A stretch of 64,000 nt of DNA from NCBI GenBank assembly GCA_045531205.1, contig JAZSDN010000050.1, positions 62,001 to 126,000 on the forward strand, given 5' to 3'. Position numbers and translations under genes: made by a program. The notes beneath the pieces are model-generated. The model was not told the origin of the DNA. It saw nothing but the letters and a program-made list of their open reading frames with translations, and did no database searches. Source of the stretch: JAZNQL01 sp045531205. Lineage in GTDB: Bacteria; Bacillota; Clostridia; UMGS1883; UMGS1540. Positions within the stretch are counted from its first letter, which is position 1. The number at the start of each line of letters is the position of its first letter. Shown piece by piece: positions 52,126-61,048 of the stretch.

Positions 52126-52167
52126 AAAAGGGAGATGTAAAAAAATATTTTTACATCTCCCTTTTTT
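52124..52167. terminator. Bidirectional terminator between AraC and isomerase operon
   Basis: A 20-base perfect stem (arms 52124-52143 and 52148-52167, core GGGAGATGTAAAAA) separates two convergent genes. Confidence 0.85.
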
Positions 52168-53636
52168 TATTCTATGTAGAACGTATCTATTTTAAGTAGT
52201 TCAGATACTGCAAGAAGTTCTTTTGACATATCACTAACTCCAACTATTGCGTGATGTGTTACTCCGCTTTCGAATACCTTTTCCATATATTCTTTAATTG
52301 GAGTTTTAACCTTTAATACAGCATGTAATTCTTCGTAAGAAAGTGTGGGATATTCAATACTTTCCACAGGCGAAACTATCATCTTATAACCTTCGGGAGT
52401 TTCAATAATGTGAGCTATTGTTGCATCCCCTGGTTTTAATATAAGCTCATAGTTTAAACCACCGCCTTCAAAGCCCCATTCTTCAGGAGTTCTTGTAAGC
52501 GTAATATCAGCATCGCTTTTTGCCAAAGCAGGAACGCCTATTCCGTGACCCATAATAAGGCTTGTGTTAAGCTCTTCATCATATTCTCCCCATTCGCCCA
52601 TAAGTGCGGGAATTCCCGAAATTGACTTCATAAGCATCATTGTTACAAGACCGCCAAGGTCACCTTCACAGGTAACAATAATATCGTCATTTTCCATTAA
52701 AAGTGACGCACCGATACGTGCTGTTGTAAGTGTCTGCTTCTGAACAAAGTGCTGGTCTAAGAAACACATTGCATCCAAACGAAATCTTGTTGCAAGCTTT
52801 TTCATAGCTATAGCAAGTCTTACTGCTCTGAAAACGTCATCATCAGTGATGTTGCGTTTCTTAAAGCGTGAAAGAAGCTTATCTGCCACTTCTTTTACTT
52901 CTGCTTCTGTTACAGTTTCCCATTCAGCCAAAAGATGACCGCTCTGGATATAAATAACATTTACATCAAATGCTGACTTTAAGAATGTTTTCGAAAGCTC
53001 CAAATCGTACATTCCGCGGAATACGTTGCCTATAACGCCTATGTTGCTTTCTCTTATATCACTTACAGCCTGAACTGCCTTTATGTATGTGCCAAGCTTT
53101 TTGTATGCTCTTTCGTCGTCAATACTTCCAACTACAACCTTGTAATCCCTGCCAAGCTTTTTCATTGTGCCTGTAATCTGCGCTATACCTATTACACCGC
53201 TGTTTCTAAGGCTGTGTTCATAGTTGCCTTTTGTATCGATTTTATCTGTACCCTGTACCGAGAAGAATACTACAGGAACACCCTTTAACTGATTTATTAC
53301 ATGCATTGTCATAAAGTCAGGTAAATATGTGCCGTATGCAATTACTAAAATATCAATGTTTTCTTTTTGAAAAATCTGTGCCGCTTTTTCTGCTGCATCA
53401 AGTGTGTCAACAGTTTCAGAGCATACAACGTTTTCAAATTTTTTCTTAAAATTTGCTCTTACTCTTTCAAGGTCGCTTTCAACATTTTTCTGTAATGATT
53501 CGGGATACATTCTCCAGTATTCAAAGTATCCGCCTGTAAAAAGACCTATTTTCACAGGTGATTTAACTTTCTTTTCTGAAAGAATATCCCCGAAAGTATT
53601 TCCGCCTGCTTCTTCAAATGATTTTATCTGTGCCAT
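52167..53636 (-). CDS. L-arabinose/L-fucose isomerase-like protein
   Basis: This 489-residue protein has the AraA/FucI fold. It starts IGLFTGGYFEYWRMYPE, and the four metal ligands of AraA have counterparts: Glu in CEGDLGG, Glu in LMGEWGEYDEE, His in MGHGIG and His in THHAIVG. It probably interconverts an aldose and a ketose, but it is divergent from true AraA and FucI. It is the last gene of an operon with two amidohydrolase homologues and a phosphotriesterase-family enzyme, an unusual partnership for a pentose isomerase. Confidence 0.8.
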   Translation of the reverse strand: MAQIKSFEEAGGNTFGDILSEKKVKSPVKIGLFTGGYFEYWRMYPESLQKNVESDLERVRANFKKKFENVVCSETVDTLDAAEKAAQIFQKENIDILVIAYGTYLPDFMTMHVINQLKGVPVVFFSVQGTDKIDTKGNYEHSLRNSGVIGIAQITGTMKKLGRDYKVVVGSIDDERAYKKLGTYIKAVQAVSDIRESNIGVIGNVFRGMYDLELSKTFLKSAFDVNVIYIQSGHLLAEWETVTEAEVKEVADKLLSRFKKRNITDDDVFRAVRLAIAMKKLATRFRLDAMCFLDQHFVQKQTLTTARIGASLLMENDDIIVTCEGDLGGLVTMMLMKSISGIPALMGEWGEYDEELNTSLIMGHGIGVPALAKSDADITLTRTPEEWGFEGGGLNYELILKPGDATIAHIIETPEGYKMIVSPVESIEYPTLSYEELHAVLKVKTPIKEYMEKVFESGVTHHAIVGVSDMSKELLAVSELLKIDTFYIE

Positions 53637-53647
53637 TATATTTCTCC

Positions 53648-54460
53648 TTATTTTTTATATTTTTCTGCTATTTTTTTTGCATTACCGTAAATTATTTTAT
53701 ATTTATCCTCGTCGCTTATGTGCGAAAAAAGTATGCTTCCAAGACAGTATGAAGGGTCATACCACGGAATATCAGTTCCAAATAAAACTCTGTCAGCGCC
53801 AATAGCTTCTACCATCTTGTCTACAATACCACTGTGACGATGTATGTCACACAAATCAAGGTAAACATTGCTGTATTTTTTAGCAACGTCTATTGCAAGG
53901 TCAAGCTCGCCCGGCGAAGAGTGTCCCATAATAAACTGTGCGTTGGGATATTTGCCTGCAATTTTCTCAATATGTCTTGGGCCGTTGTGCGGGTCATTGT
54001 TGCCCCAGGTATGAATTAAAACCATAAGAGAATGCTTGTTTGCAAATTCCAAGGGCACATCATAGTTCCCGCCATCAAGAGCATAACGATGATAAGTTGG
54101 TAGAAATTTAAAACCTATATATCCGGGTTTTTCTAAAACATCGTTTATATCTTTTTCAAATCTTTCCCTGTAATTCGGATTAAAAAGATAATAACCTCTG
54201 AAACGGTTTGGAAAAGTCTTCATAGCTTCTTCAAGCTCTTTTTGCTTCATCCCGGGGTCAAAAAGAGCACTGTGAGGAGAACAAAAAACCATTTCAATAT
54301 TTTCTTTATCCATAACCTCAACCATTTCAGCTGCCGTACATTTTGACATATATGTGCCGTAATTCGGGCCCATGTGTGCATGAGCATCAATTATAGGAAA
54401 GCTTACAAGCTTTCTGTTTTCAATAAATTCCCGTGCAAGTTTTGAAGGATTTTTCATCAT
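53648..54460 (-). CDS. Amidohydrolase-family TIM-barrel enzyme, metal site intact
   Basis: This 270-residue Amidohydro_2-type protein retains the metal ligands: HxH (His27, His29) in IIDAHAHMG, His150 in VLIHTWGN, His180 in FIMGHSSPG and Asp230 in LFGTDIPW. Family members include sugar lactonases and decarboxylases. It overlaps by four bases with a related gene whose ligands are all lost. The pair may work as a heteromer. Substrate unknown; a sugar lactone fits the operon. Confidence 0.83.
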   Translation of the reverse strand: MMKNPSKLAREFIENRKLVSFPIIDAHAHMGPNYGTYMSKCTAAEMVEVMDKENIEMVFCSPHSALFDPGMKQKELEEAMKTFPNRFRGYYLFNPNYRERFEKDINDVLEKPGYIGFKFLPTYHRYALDGGNYDVPLEFANKHSLMVLIHTWGNNDPHNGPRHIEKIAGKYPNAQFIMGHSSPGELDLAIDVAKKYSNVYLDLCDIHRHSGIVDKMVEAIGADRVLFGTDIPWYDPSYCLGSILFSHISDEDKYKIIYGNAKKIAEKYKK

Positions 54461-55242
54461 AATATCACCTCCGACATAACACGTTCTATATTTCCCGAAG
54501 CTATTTTACAAATAGAACTCTCCGGAAGATCAGACGATAAAAGTGCAGCTATAGGCCCACCCATATTATCTCTTGGGAAGTTTGTACCAAAAAGCAACCG
54601 TTCATCGCCGAATTTACTGCAAAAATCGTTAACTCCGTTTATTACCTGATAATCGCTCGTATCAATATAAACATTTTTGTAAGCCTTTATTAAAGGATAA
54701 AAGAATCTGTCAGAGCCCCAAAGTCCGTAGTTTGTTATAATAACCGTAAGTTTTGGGAATTCCTTTAATACGTCAAAAATCGGCTCCCAGCCATCCTGTG
54801 GCGAAAGATATAAAGGAATATTTCTTTCGCAAAAAGCATCCAGCATATCCCCCATAGTAATTCTGTCAAGAAAATATCTGTTCTTTTTAGGATAAGCTCT
54901 TAGGGCACGAACATTGTTCTCCTTCATTTTAGGAATAAACACCGAAGGTTCAAACTGTGTTTCGGTAATAGAGGGAAGAATTGCCCATGTTGCGTGAAGT
55001 CTTTTTGGATTTTTTTCTACTTCATTCATTATAAGACTGTTTCCGTAAGTCGGGTCATTTTCAACTCCGCCCTGATGATACACAAAAGCCTCATCAATTC
55101 CGCAAAAATCCATTTCTTCCAATAATTCTTCTGCGTTTTCTGCCTGTCTTACCTTTTCAAAAACATAATAGTTTTCGTGATTTATAATTTCACAATTTAT
55201 ACTGTCAAGACCTATGCAGGCACTGCAATCTATAAACTTCAT
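54457..55242 (-). CDS. Amidohydrolase-fold protein lacking metal ligands (probable pseudoenzyme)
   Basis: This 261-residue protein is a paralogue of its neighbour, yet each ligand position is changed. HxH is replaced in FIDCSACIG (Ser7, Cys9), the barrel His is Ser147 in LYLSPQDG, the next is Asn171 in IITNYGLWG and the final Asp is Asn221 in LFGTNFPR. The fold seems kept (LFGT loop, strand order), the gene is full length and coupled by ATGA overlaps on both sides, so it is not decaying. A structural or regulatory partner of the active enzyme is likely. Confidence 0.78.
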   Translation of the reverse strand: MKFIDCSACIGLDSINCEIINHENYYVFEKVRQAENAEELLEEMDFCGIDEAFVYHQGGVENDPTYGNSLIMNEVEKNPKRLHATWAILPSITETQFEPSVFIPKMKENNVRALRAYPKKNRYFLDRITMGDMLDAFCERNIPLYLSPQDGWEPIFDVLKEFPKLTVIITNYGLWGSDRFFYPLIKAYKNVYIDTSDYQVINGVNDFCSKFGDERLLFGTNFPRDNMGGPIAALLSSDLPESSICKIASGNIERVMSEVIL

Positions 55243-56279
55243 TTTGTACTCCTTTCTATAAATCTTAACGGATTTTCTCTTATCATAGTTTTTATATCTG
55301 TATCCGATATGCCAAAGTCTTCCATCATAGGAACAAAATGCTCGCTTAAGTGATCATATCCCCATCCGCCGTATTTGTGCATCATGCTCTTTAAGCATAT
55401 ATCGTTTGAAATAAGAATCTGCTTTATGTAGCCTTTTTCAATAATCTTTTTTATCATTTTTACACGCTCTGTATCATGAGCAAATGAACCTAAAAGAAGA
55501 TTTCTGTTTTTGCGGTCAACATAAAATTCTTTTCCTATATTATCAAATTCCATGTAAGCCCCACGGTCTAAAATGCCAAAAATATATTTCTCGTCAAGCA
55601 GAACATCTGCGTGGTCAATGCATATTTTTTCAGGGTTAGCACCGTGATTTACTGCATAATCCAAAGCTTCAAGTCCTGTTCTGTTCCAAAGACATGCGTG
55701 AATATGCATACCAAAGCCCGTTTCAGCCTGAGCCTCTGCTGCAGCCTGCAAAAACTTCTTTTCATTATCATATATTTTATCGCTCGAACCTACCTCACCA
55801 ATAACACCCGCTTTAATTCCTGTACCGTCAACGCCTTCTGTAAGCTCTGCAATAATTTTCTTTTTCATTTCTTCAACCGATTTTCCCTTATTTTCAGCCG
55901 AAACCGACGCTTCAATATAATTACCGCATCCCATTACTATATGAACACCGGTTTTTTTCGAAAGCTCTTTTAAAAATTGCGGGTCACGTCCAAAATCCTC
56001 TGTTGTAACATCAACAAAAATATCGCATCCCGCTTTTTTTACACGTAAAAGCTCGGATACTGCTGCCTCTTTATCCGAAAGCCATGCATTATCAAGCACC
56101 GCATAGGGATTACGTGAAAGCTCGCCATAATTTTCAAGACTTACTTTATCGTAAAAAATCCCATTATCTATAGGTTCAACCAAAGAACGTAAATCCGAAA
56201 AAACGTGTTCATGCGGAAGCACCCAGTTAATATTATCTTTTTCTATGTTTCCCAAAACAGTTTGTATCATATTTTTCAC
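55239..56279 (-). CDS. Phosphotriesterase-family hydrolase (Php-like)
   Basis: This 346-residue TIM-barrel metalloenzyme is similar to E. coli Php. The ligands are HxH in LPHEHVFSD, a bridging Glu in VIGEVGSSD (in place of the carbamylated Lys of true phosphotriesterase), His in MHIHACLW, His in CIDHADV and Asp in LISNDICL. Many members are lactonases or act on phosphorylated sugars. It heads the operon and overlaps the next gene by four bases. It probably opens a lactone or ester in a sugar pathway with the isomerase. Confidence 0.85.
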   Translation of the reverse strand: MKNMIQTVLGNIEKDNINWVLPHEHVFSDLRSLVEPIDNGIFYDKVSLENYGELSRNPYAVLDNAWLSDKEAAVSELLRVKKAGCDIFVDVTTEDFGRDPQFLKELSKKTGVHIVMGCGNYIEASVSAENKGKSVEEMKKKIIAELTEGVDGTGIKAGVIGEVGSSDKIYDNEKKFLQAAAEAQAETGFGMHIHACLWNRTGLEALDYAVNHGANPEKICIDHADVLLDEKYIFGILDRGAYMEFDNIGKEFYVDRKNRNLLLGSFAHDTERVKMIKKIIEKGYIKQILISNDICLKSMMHKYGGWGYDHLSEHFVPMMEDFGISDTDIKTMIRENPLRFIERSTK

Positions 56280-56321
56280 TCCTTGCGATTATAAACTAAC
56301 ACAATCTAAAAACAAAAACAA

Positions 56322-56374
56322 TGGTCTATCCGCACTTTTTTTGCCATAAATCCAAAAAAAGTGCGGATAGACCA
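56322..56374 (-). terminator. Very long terminator hairpin after htrA
   Basis: Arms of 21 bases (56322-56342 and 56354-56374, containing GGTCTATCCGCAC) pair perfectly around an 11-base loop. It lies between the htrA stop and the start of the phosphotriesterase operon and is followed by T-rich sequence on the minus strand. Confidence 0.75.
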
Positions 56375-56377
56375 AAT

Positions 56378-57406
56378 TTATTTTTTCGAAAGCAAAACAC
56401 TTACCGTTGTTTTTCTTCCTTTTCTTAATATATCAACGCTTATCCTTTCGCCTGCGCGATGATAAAAAATCTGTTCGCGTAATTCAAGCATTGAGTTTAT
56501 CTGACGGGAATCTATTGCCGTTATTATATCCCCCACCTTTATGCCTGCTTTTTCAGCAGGACTTCCTGCTTCTGTTTTTGCAACATATATTCCTGTTTCC
56601 TCTGTATATTCCCCAAGCAATTTAACCGCAGTTGCCCTGTCATAAGCATAAAGCCCAAGATAAGGAGTTTCAAAATTACCCGTACTTTCAAGACTTTCTA
56701 TAATAGGTTTGCATATATTTACAGGAATTGCAAACCCCATTCCTTCCGCACTTGTTACCTTAACTGTATTTATTCCTATTACCTCTCCTTTTAAATTTAC
56801 AAGCGGGCCTCCGCTGTTACCGGGATTTATAGAAGCATCTGTCTGCAAAAGGTTTTCCATATAATAACCCGACATTTCTATAGTTCTGTCCTTTGCACTT
56901 ATAATTCCCGATGTAACCGTATGCTGAAACTGCATACTCAAAGGATTGCCAACCGCTATTACTTCTTCCCCCACTTCACACAGAGAAGAATCTCCTATCA
57001 AAGCAGGCTCTAGCGTTTGCGCTACCCTTATAACCGCAAGGTCAAGCCTTGAATCACTCCATATTTTTTGCGCCAGAAGATTTTTTCCATTTTCAAGAGT
57101 AACAGAAATTTTCCCCGCACCCGAAATAACGTGGTTGTTTGTCATTATATATCCGTTACTGCTTACAACAAATCCCGAGCCCATAGAAACTTCGTTTCTT
57201 TGAAGTTGTGCCGTTATCCCCACAACAGACGGCATAACCTTTCTTGCAATCCCGGGGATTCCTTCATCTTCTGCTGTAGCAGTAATATTTACAGTATCAG
57301 TGTTTATGTTTCTTTCATCCCCTCTGTAATCAACCGTTACAGCCGAAACAAAAAAAGATATTGCCGCTGCCGCAATAATTGTTATAAGTGTTGTAAAACC
57401 TTTCAA
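56378..57406 (-). CDS. htrA: HtrA/DegP-type serine protease with PDZ domain
   Basis: This 342-residue protein has an N-terminal membrane anchor or signal (ITIIAAAAISFFVSAVTV), a trypsin-like domain and a C-terminal PDZ domain (about 245-340, GSPAEKAGIKVGDIITAI). The catalytic triad is His92 in TNNHVIS, Asp122 in SRLDLAVI and Ser198 in NPGNSGGPL. It degrades or refolds misfolded envelope proteins outside the membrane. TTG 57406 is the likely start behind AGGGTGAT. It is divergent from the flavodiiron gene. Confidence 0.92.
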   Translation of the reverse strand: MKGFTTLITIIAAAAISFFVSAVTVDYRGDERNINTDTVNITATAEDEGIPGIARKVMPSVVGITAQLQRNEVSMGSGFVVSSNGYIMTNNHVISGAGKISVTLENGKNLLAQKIWSDSRLDLAVIRVAQTLEPALIGDSSLCEVGEEVIAVGNPLSMQFQHTVTSGIISAKDRTIEMSGYYMENLLQTDASINPGNSGGPLVNLKGEVIGINTVKVTSAEGMGFAIPVNICKPIIESLESTGNFETPYLGLYAYDRATAVKLLGEYTEETGIYVAKTEAGSPAEKAGIKVGDIITAIDSRQINSMLELREQIFYHRAGERISVDILRKGRKTTVSVLLSKK

Positions 57407-57430
57407 AATAAATCACCCTATAAATAATTA

Positions 57431-57460
57431 TTGCAAAATCAGTTATTTTTATGCTATAAT
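57431..57460 (+). promoter_or_regulatory. Promoter of the flavodiiron gene
   Basis: TTGCAA (57431-57436) and TATAAT (57455-57460) lie 18 bases apart, 42 bases upstream of the start. Confidence 0.6.
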
Positions 57461-57501
57461 GACATAATAAATATAATTGATAATTTTGGGAGGAGTTAAA
57501 A

Positions 57502-59292
57502 ATGCTTATTACAAACGATATAAAATATGTAGGCGTAAATGATCATAAAGTTGATTTATTTGAAGGACAATATGTGGTACCAAACGGTATTTCATATAAT
57601 TCTTATATAATTTTGGACGAAAAAATTGCAGTTATGGATACAGTTGACGCAAACTTTACCCACGAATGGCTTGACAATATACAAAATGTTTTAGGCGATA
57701 AAAGTCCCGATTATCTGGTTATTCATCACATGGAACCCGACCATTCTGCAAACATTTTAAATTTTATAAAAAATTATCCTGATGTTAAAATTGTTTCATC
57801 TGCAAAAGCATTTGTAATGATGAAAAACTTTTTTGGCACAGACTTTTCCGATAGACAAATAGTTGTAGGTGAAGGCGATACTCTTTCTTTAGGAAAGCAC
57901 ACCCTTACCTTTGTAACTGCTCCAATGGTACACTGGCCCGAAGTTATAGTTTCCTATGACAGTACCGACAAGGTTTTATTCTCTGCTGACGGATTTGGAA
58001 AATTCGGTGCTTTGGACGTCGAAGAAGACTGGGCATGCGAAGCAAGACGTTATTATATAGGTATAGTTGGAAAGTATGGTGCACAGGTACAGGCTCTTTT
58101 AAAAAAAGCGGCAGGTCTTGATATTCAGATTATCTGCCCGCTTCACGGCCCCGTTTTAAAAGAAAACCTTGGATATTATCTTAATTTATATAATACATGG
58201 TCATCCTATCAGCCAGAAGAAGAAGGTATTGTTATAGCATATACTTCTGTTTACGGCAATACAAAAAAGGCAGTTATAAAGCTTGCCGAAAAGCTTAAAT
58301 CAAACGGATGCCCAAAGGTTATAATGAATGACCTTGCCCGCTGTGACATGGCAGAAGCGGTTGAAGATGCTTTCCGATACAGCAAAATAGTTTTGGCAAC
58401 AACAACCTATAACGCTGACATATTCCCCTTTATGCGTGAATTTATAGACCATTTAACCGAACGTAATTTCTCTAACCGTACCATTGCTCTTATCGAAAAC
58501 GGATCCTGGGCACCTTTGGCTGCAAAGGTTATGAAAGAAATGCTTTCAAAATGCAAAAATCTTACCTTTACAGATACCACAGTAAAAATACTTTCAGCTT
58601 TAAATGACGAAAGCTCCGAACAACTCAATTCACTTGCAGATGAGCTTTGCAAAGATTATCTTGCACAGCAGGATTCAACAGCCAATAAAAACGATTTGTC
58701 TGCCTTATTTAATATAGGATACGGTCTTTATGTTGTAACATCAAACGACGGCAAAAAGGATAACGGACTTATTGTAAATACCGTAACACAGGTTACCAGC
58801 ACTCCTAACAGAATAGCTGTAACAATCAATAAAGAAAATTATTCCCACCATATAATAAAGCAGACAGGCAAGATGAACATAAACTGTTTAAGCACAGACG
58901 CTCCCTTCTCTGTATTTGAAAAGTTTGGCTTTGTAAGCGGTAGAAATGTTGATAAATTTGCCGGATGTGAACCCCTGCGTTCCGATAACGGACTTATCTT
59001 CCTTCCCCGCCATATCAATTCCTTTATGTCGTTAAAGGTTGAACAGTATATTGACCTTGATACACACGGAATGTTTATATGCTCTGTAACCGAATCAAGA
59101 GTTCTTTCTGACAGAGAAACAATGACATATTCCTATTACCACGACAATGTAAAACCAAAGCCCGATACAGAAGGTAAAAAGGGTTATGTATGTAAAATAT
59201 GCGGATATGTATATGAGGGCGATACTCTTCCCGATGACTTTATATGCCCGCTTTGTAAACACGGCGTTGCCGATTTTGAAGAAATAAAATAA
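57502..59292 (+). CDS. Flavodiiron protein fused to flavin reductase and rubredoxin domains
   Basis: This 596-residue four-domain protein reduces oxygen to water or NO to N2O in anaerobes. Residues 1-245 are a metallo-beta-lactamase diiron domain with HHMEPDH (75-81) and LHGPVL. Residues 250-390 are a flavodoxin domain ([13 protein letters not shown]). About 405-540 is a flavin-reductase-like domain ([17 protein letters not shown]). Residues 548-596 are a rubredoxin ([17 protein letters not shown]). The domains could pass electrons within one chain. It is co-directional with a separate rubredoxin gene 19 bases later. Confidence 0.92.
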   Translation: MLITNDIKYVGVNDHKVDLFEGQYVVPNGISYNSYIILDEKIAVMDTVDANFTHEWLDNIQNVLGDKSPDYLVIHHMEPDHSANILNFIKNYPDVKIVSSAKAFVMMKNFFGTDFSDRQIVVGEGDTLSLGKHTLTFVTAPMVHWPEVIVSYDSTDKVLFSADGFGKFGALDVEEDWACEARRYYIGIVGKYGAQVQALLKKAAGLDIQIICPLHGPVLKENLGYYLNLYNTWSSYQPEEEGIVIAYTSVYGNTKKAVIKLAEKLKSNGCPKVIMNDLARCDMAEAVEDAFRYSKIVLATTTYNADIFPFMREFIDHLTERNFSNRTIALIENGSWAPLAAKVMKEMLSKCKNLTFTDTTVKILSALNDESSEQLNSLADELCKDYLAQQDSTANKNDLSALFNIGYGLYVVTSNDGKKDNGLIVNTVTQVTSTPNRIAVTINKENYSHHIIKQTGKMNINCLSTDAPFSVFEKFGFVSGRNVDKFAGCEPLRSDNGLIFLPRHINSFMSLKVEQYIDLDTHGMFICSVTESRVLSDRETMTYSYYHDNVKPKPDTEGKKGYVCKICGYVYEGDTLPDDFICPLCKHGVADFEEIK

Positions 59293-59311
59293 TTTTTTGG
59301 AGGTGAATTTT

Positions 59312-59470
59312 ATGAAAAAATATGTTTGTGACGTATGCGGATGGGTTTACGATGAAGCTTTGGGAGATCCCGATAACGGCATTGCTCCCGGCACAAAATT
59401 TGAAGACCTGCCCGAGGATTTTGAATGTCCTCTCTGCGGTGTAGGTAAAGATAATTTCAGTGAAGAATAA
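59312..59470 (+). CDS. Rubredoxin
   Basis: This 52-residue protein starts [19 protein letters not shown] and ends with [11 protein letters not shown], the two CxxC knuckles that bind one iron. It carries electrons in the cytoplasm, here probably to the flavodiiron fusion upstream or to rubrerythrin. An excellent ribosome binding site (GGAGGTG) lies eight bases before ATG 59312. It forms an operon with the flavodiiron gene and is followed by a terminator. Confidence 0.95.
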   Translation: MKKYVCDVCGWVYDEALGDPDNGIAPGTKFEDLPEDFECPLCGVGKDNFSEE

Positions 59471-59518
59471 AAAAATATCCACGTTTTATCTCTTTGGTAA
59501 GCGTGGATATTTTTTTAT
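59471..59518 (+). terminator. Terminator after rubredoxin
   Basis: AAAAATATCCACG pairs with CGTGGATATTTTT around an 18-base loop and ends in a T run. Confidence 0.8.
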
Positions 59519-59535
59519 TATGCGTTAAACTATAC

Positions 59536-59564
59536 TTGACAAAAAGATAATATTATATTATAAT
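59536..59564 (+). promoter_or_regulatory. Strong sigma-A promoter with possible LacI-type site in the leader
   Basis: TTGACA (59536-59541) and TATAAT (59559-59564) lie exactly 17 bases apart. The leader holds TTAAACGTTTTA (59579-59590) with the palindrome AAACGTTT, like a LacI-family half-site pair, and the direct repeat ATTGCTACA at 59563 and 59601. Confidence 0.75.
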
Positions 59565-59631
59565 TGCTACATCAGAACTTAAACGTTTTAGATATTGAAT
59601 ATTGCTACAATTTTTCAAAGGAGAAACAAAA

Positions 59632-60909
59632 ATGAATTATCCCAATGGTTTAGCCTTCAGCGATGAAATTATGAAAGAAGTTCAGGACAAATTTCTGTAT
59701 TTGAACGAAGACAAGTTTGTAGGAGAAAGACTGTTCTTTGACAACGCAGGCGGTTCTTTCAGACTTAAAGAAGTTGAAAAATGCTTTACAGAAATGGATT
59801 CTATTCCCGACTGTCCCGAAAGAATACATAAAATGGCACGTTATCTGCAGGATGTGCAGAAAAAAGGTGAAGACGATATACGCATAATCTTCAACGCACC
59901 AAAAACAGGAAGTATTGTAACCTCTTTAACAGCTTCACAGCTTATGTTCCAGATGGTAGGTGCTGTTGCCGAAAATGTAGAAGGTACAAATATAGTTACT
60001 TCTGTTTTGGAGCATCCTTCTGCTTTTGATGCTGCTTCATATTATGCCGAAAAAACAGGCAGAGAACTCAGGGTTGCACAAAGCAATAAGGTAACAGGCG
60101 GTGTTGACCCCGAAACTGTTGCCGCTTTAGTTGACGAAAATACAGTTTTACTCAGTGTTATGTACGCATCAAATATTACAGGTGCAATTTATAATATCGA
60201 AGAAATTGTTCGTCTTGCAAGAGCAAAAAAGAATGACTTATATATTATTGTTGACTGCGTTCAGCACGCTCCTCACGGAATAATTGACCTCGAAAAAACT
60301 CCCGTAGATGGAATGAACATTGCCCCATATAAATTCTTCGGATATCGTGGTTCGGGAATTGGCTGGGTTTCTGAAAGACTTTCAACCTTACCTCACCATA
60401 AATTACTTGGAAAGCCCGCTGAAGTATGGGAGCTTGGCAGTCCTGCCCCTGCACAGTACGCAGCAGTTACAACAATTGTTGATTATGTATGCTGGCTTGG
60501 CGGAAAGTATATTGAAAGCACAGACCGAAGAGAATTATTTGTAGAAGGTATGACACGCATAAAGCTTCAGGAAAGAGCTTTGCTCTACAGAATGCTTGAA
60601 GGTACACCCGAAATTCCCGGTTTACGCCATATTAAAAATGTAAAGGTCTTTTTAGACTACGAAGATTTAACCGTAAGAGATTTGATTTTAGCTATGGGCT
60701 TTACAAATATAGGCTATACCGAAGCTGTGGTTGAATACGAAAAACGCGGTGTAATAGTGTATGACCGTCTTTCAACAAGCATCTATTCAAAGCGTATGCT
60801 TGAATCATTTGATATGGACGGAGCTGTAAGAGTTTCCCCCTTACACTGTAATTCATTAGCCGATATAGATAAATTCCTCAAAGTAACACAGGAAATAGCA
60901 AACCTGTAA
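59632..60909 (+). CDS. Class V aminotransferase / cysteine-desulfurase-like PLP enzyme
   Basis: This 425-residue fold-type I PLP enzyme has SLTASQLMFQMVGAVAENV, TSVLEHPSAFDAAS, IIVDCVQHAPHG and the cofactor lysine in MNIAPYKFFGYRGSGIGW. A loop cysteine as in NifS/IscS is not seen at the usual place, so desulfurase activity is doubtful. ATG 59632 follows AAAGGAG. It is upstream of sugar-related genes (isomerase-like cupin, PIG-L deacetylase), which suggests amino-sugar metabolism, as inference. Confidence 0.8.
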   Translation: MNYPNGLAFSDEIMKEVQDKFLYLNEDKFVGERLFFDNAGGSFRLKEVEKCFTEMDSIPDCPERIHKMARYLQDVQKKGEDDIRIIFNAPKTGSIVTSLTASQLMFQMVGAVAENVEGTNIVTSVLEHPSAFDAASYYAEKTGRELRVAQSNKVTGGVDPETVAALVDENTVLLSVMYASNITGAIYNIEEIVRLARAKKNDLYIIVDCVQHAPHGIIDLEKTPVDGMNIAPYKFFGYRGSGIGWVSERLSTLPHHKLLGKPAEVWELGSPAPAQYAAVTTIVDYVCWLGGKYIESTDRRELFVEGMTRIKLQERALLYRMLEGTPEIPGLRHIKNVKVFLDYEDLTVRDLILAMGFTNIGYTEAVVEYEKRGVIVYDRLSTSIYSKRMLESFDMDGAVRVSPLHCNSLADIDKFLKVTQEIANL

Positions 60910-60933
60910 TCTGAATTCCCCGCCATTTTTATT

Positions 60934-60992
60934 AAAAAAACGCTTGACAAAACTAAAGCGCTTTAGTATAATATACTTAAAGCGTTTTTTTT
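60934..60992 (+). promoter_or_regulatory. Perfect consensus promoter with 16-base palindromic operator inside a terminator-like hairpin
   Basis: TTGACA (60944-60949) and TATAAT (60967-60972) lie 17 bases apart. The spacer is almost filled by ACTAAAGCGCTTTAGT (60952-60967), a perfect palindrome with central CG as in LacI-family and cre sites. Related sites AAAACGCTT and AAAGCGTTTT flank it at 60937 and 60979. The outer arms (60934-60945 and 60979-60990) can pair and end in eight Ts, so the same DNA may terminate the upstream gene. Confidence 0.8.
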
Positions 60993-61048
60993 ATTTGTGT
61001 TTAAATAAAATATTTATAACGTAAATTTTTATATTAGGAGGAAGATTT

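Noticed and set aside
56322..56374. Transposon end or attachment site suggested by the 21-base inverted repeat
   Set aside because: It sits directly after htrA, has T-rich sequence downstream and no second copy or transposase, so a terminator explains it.
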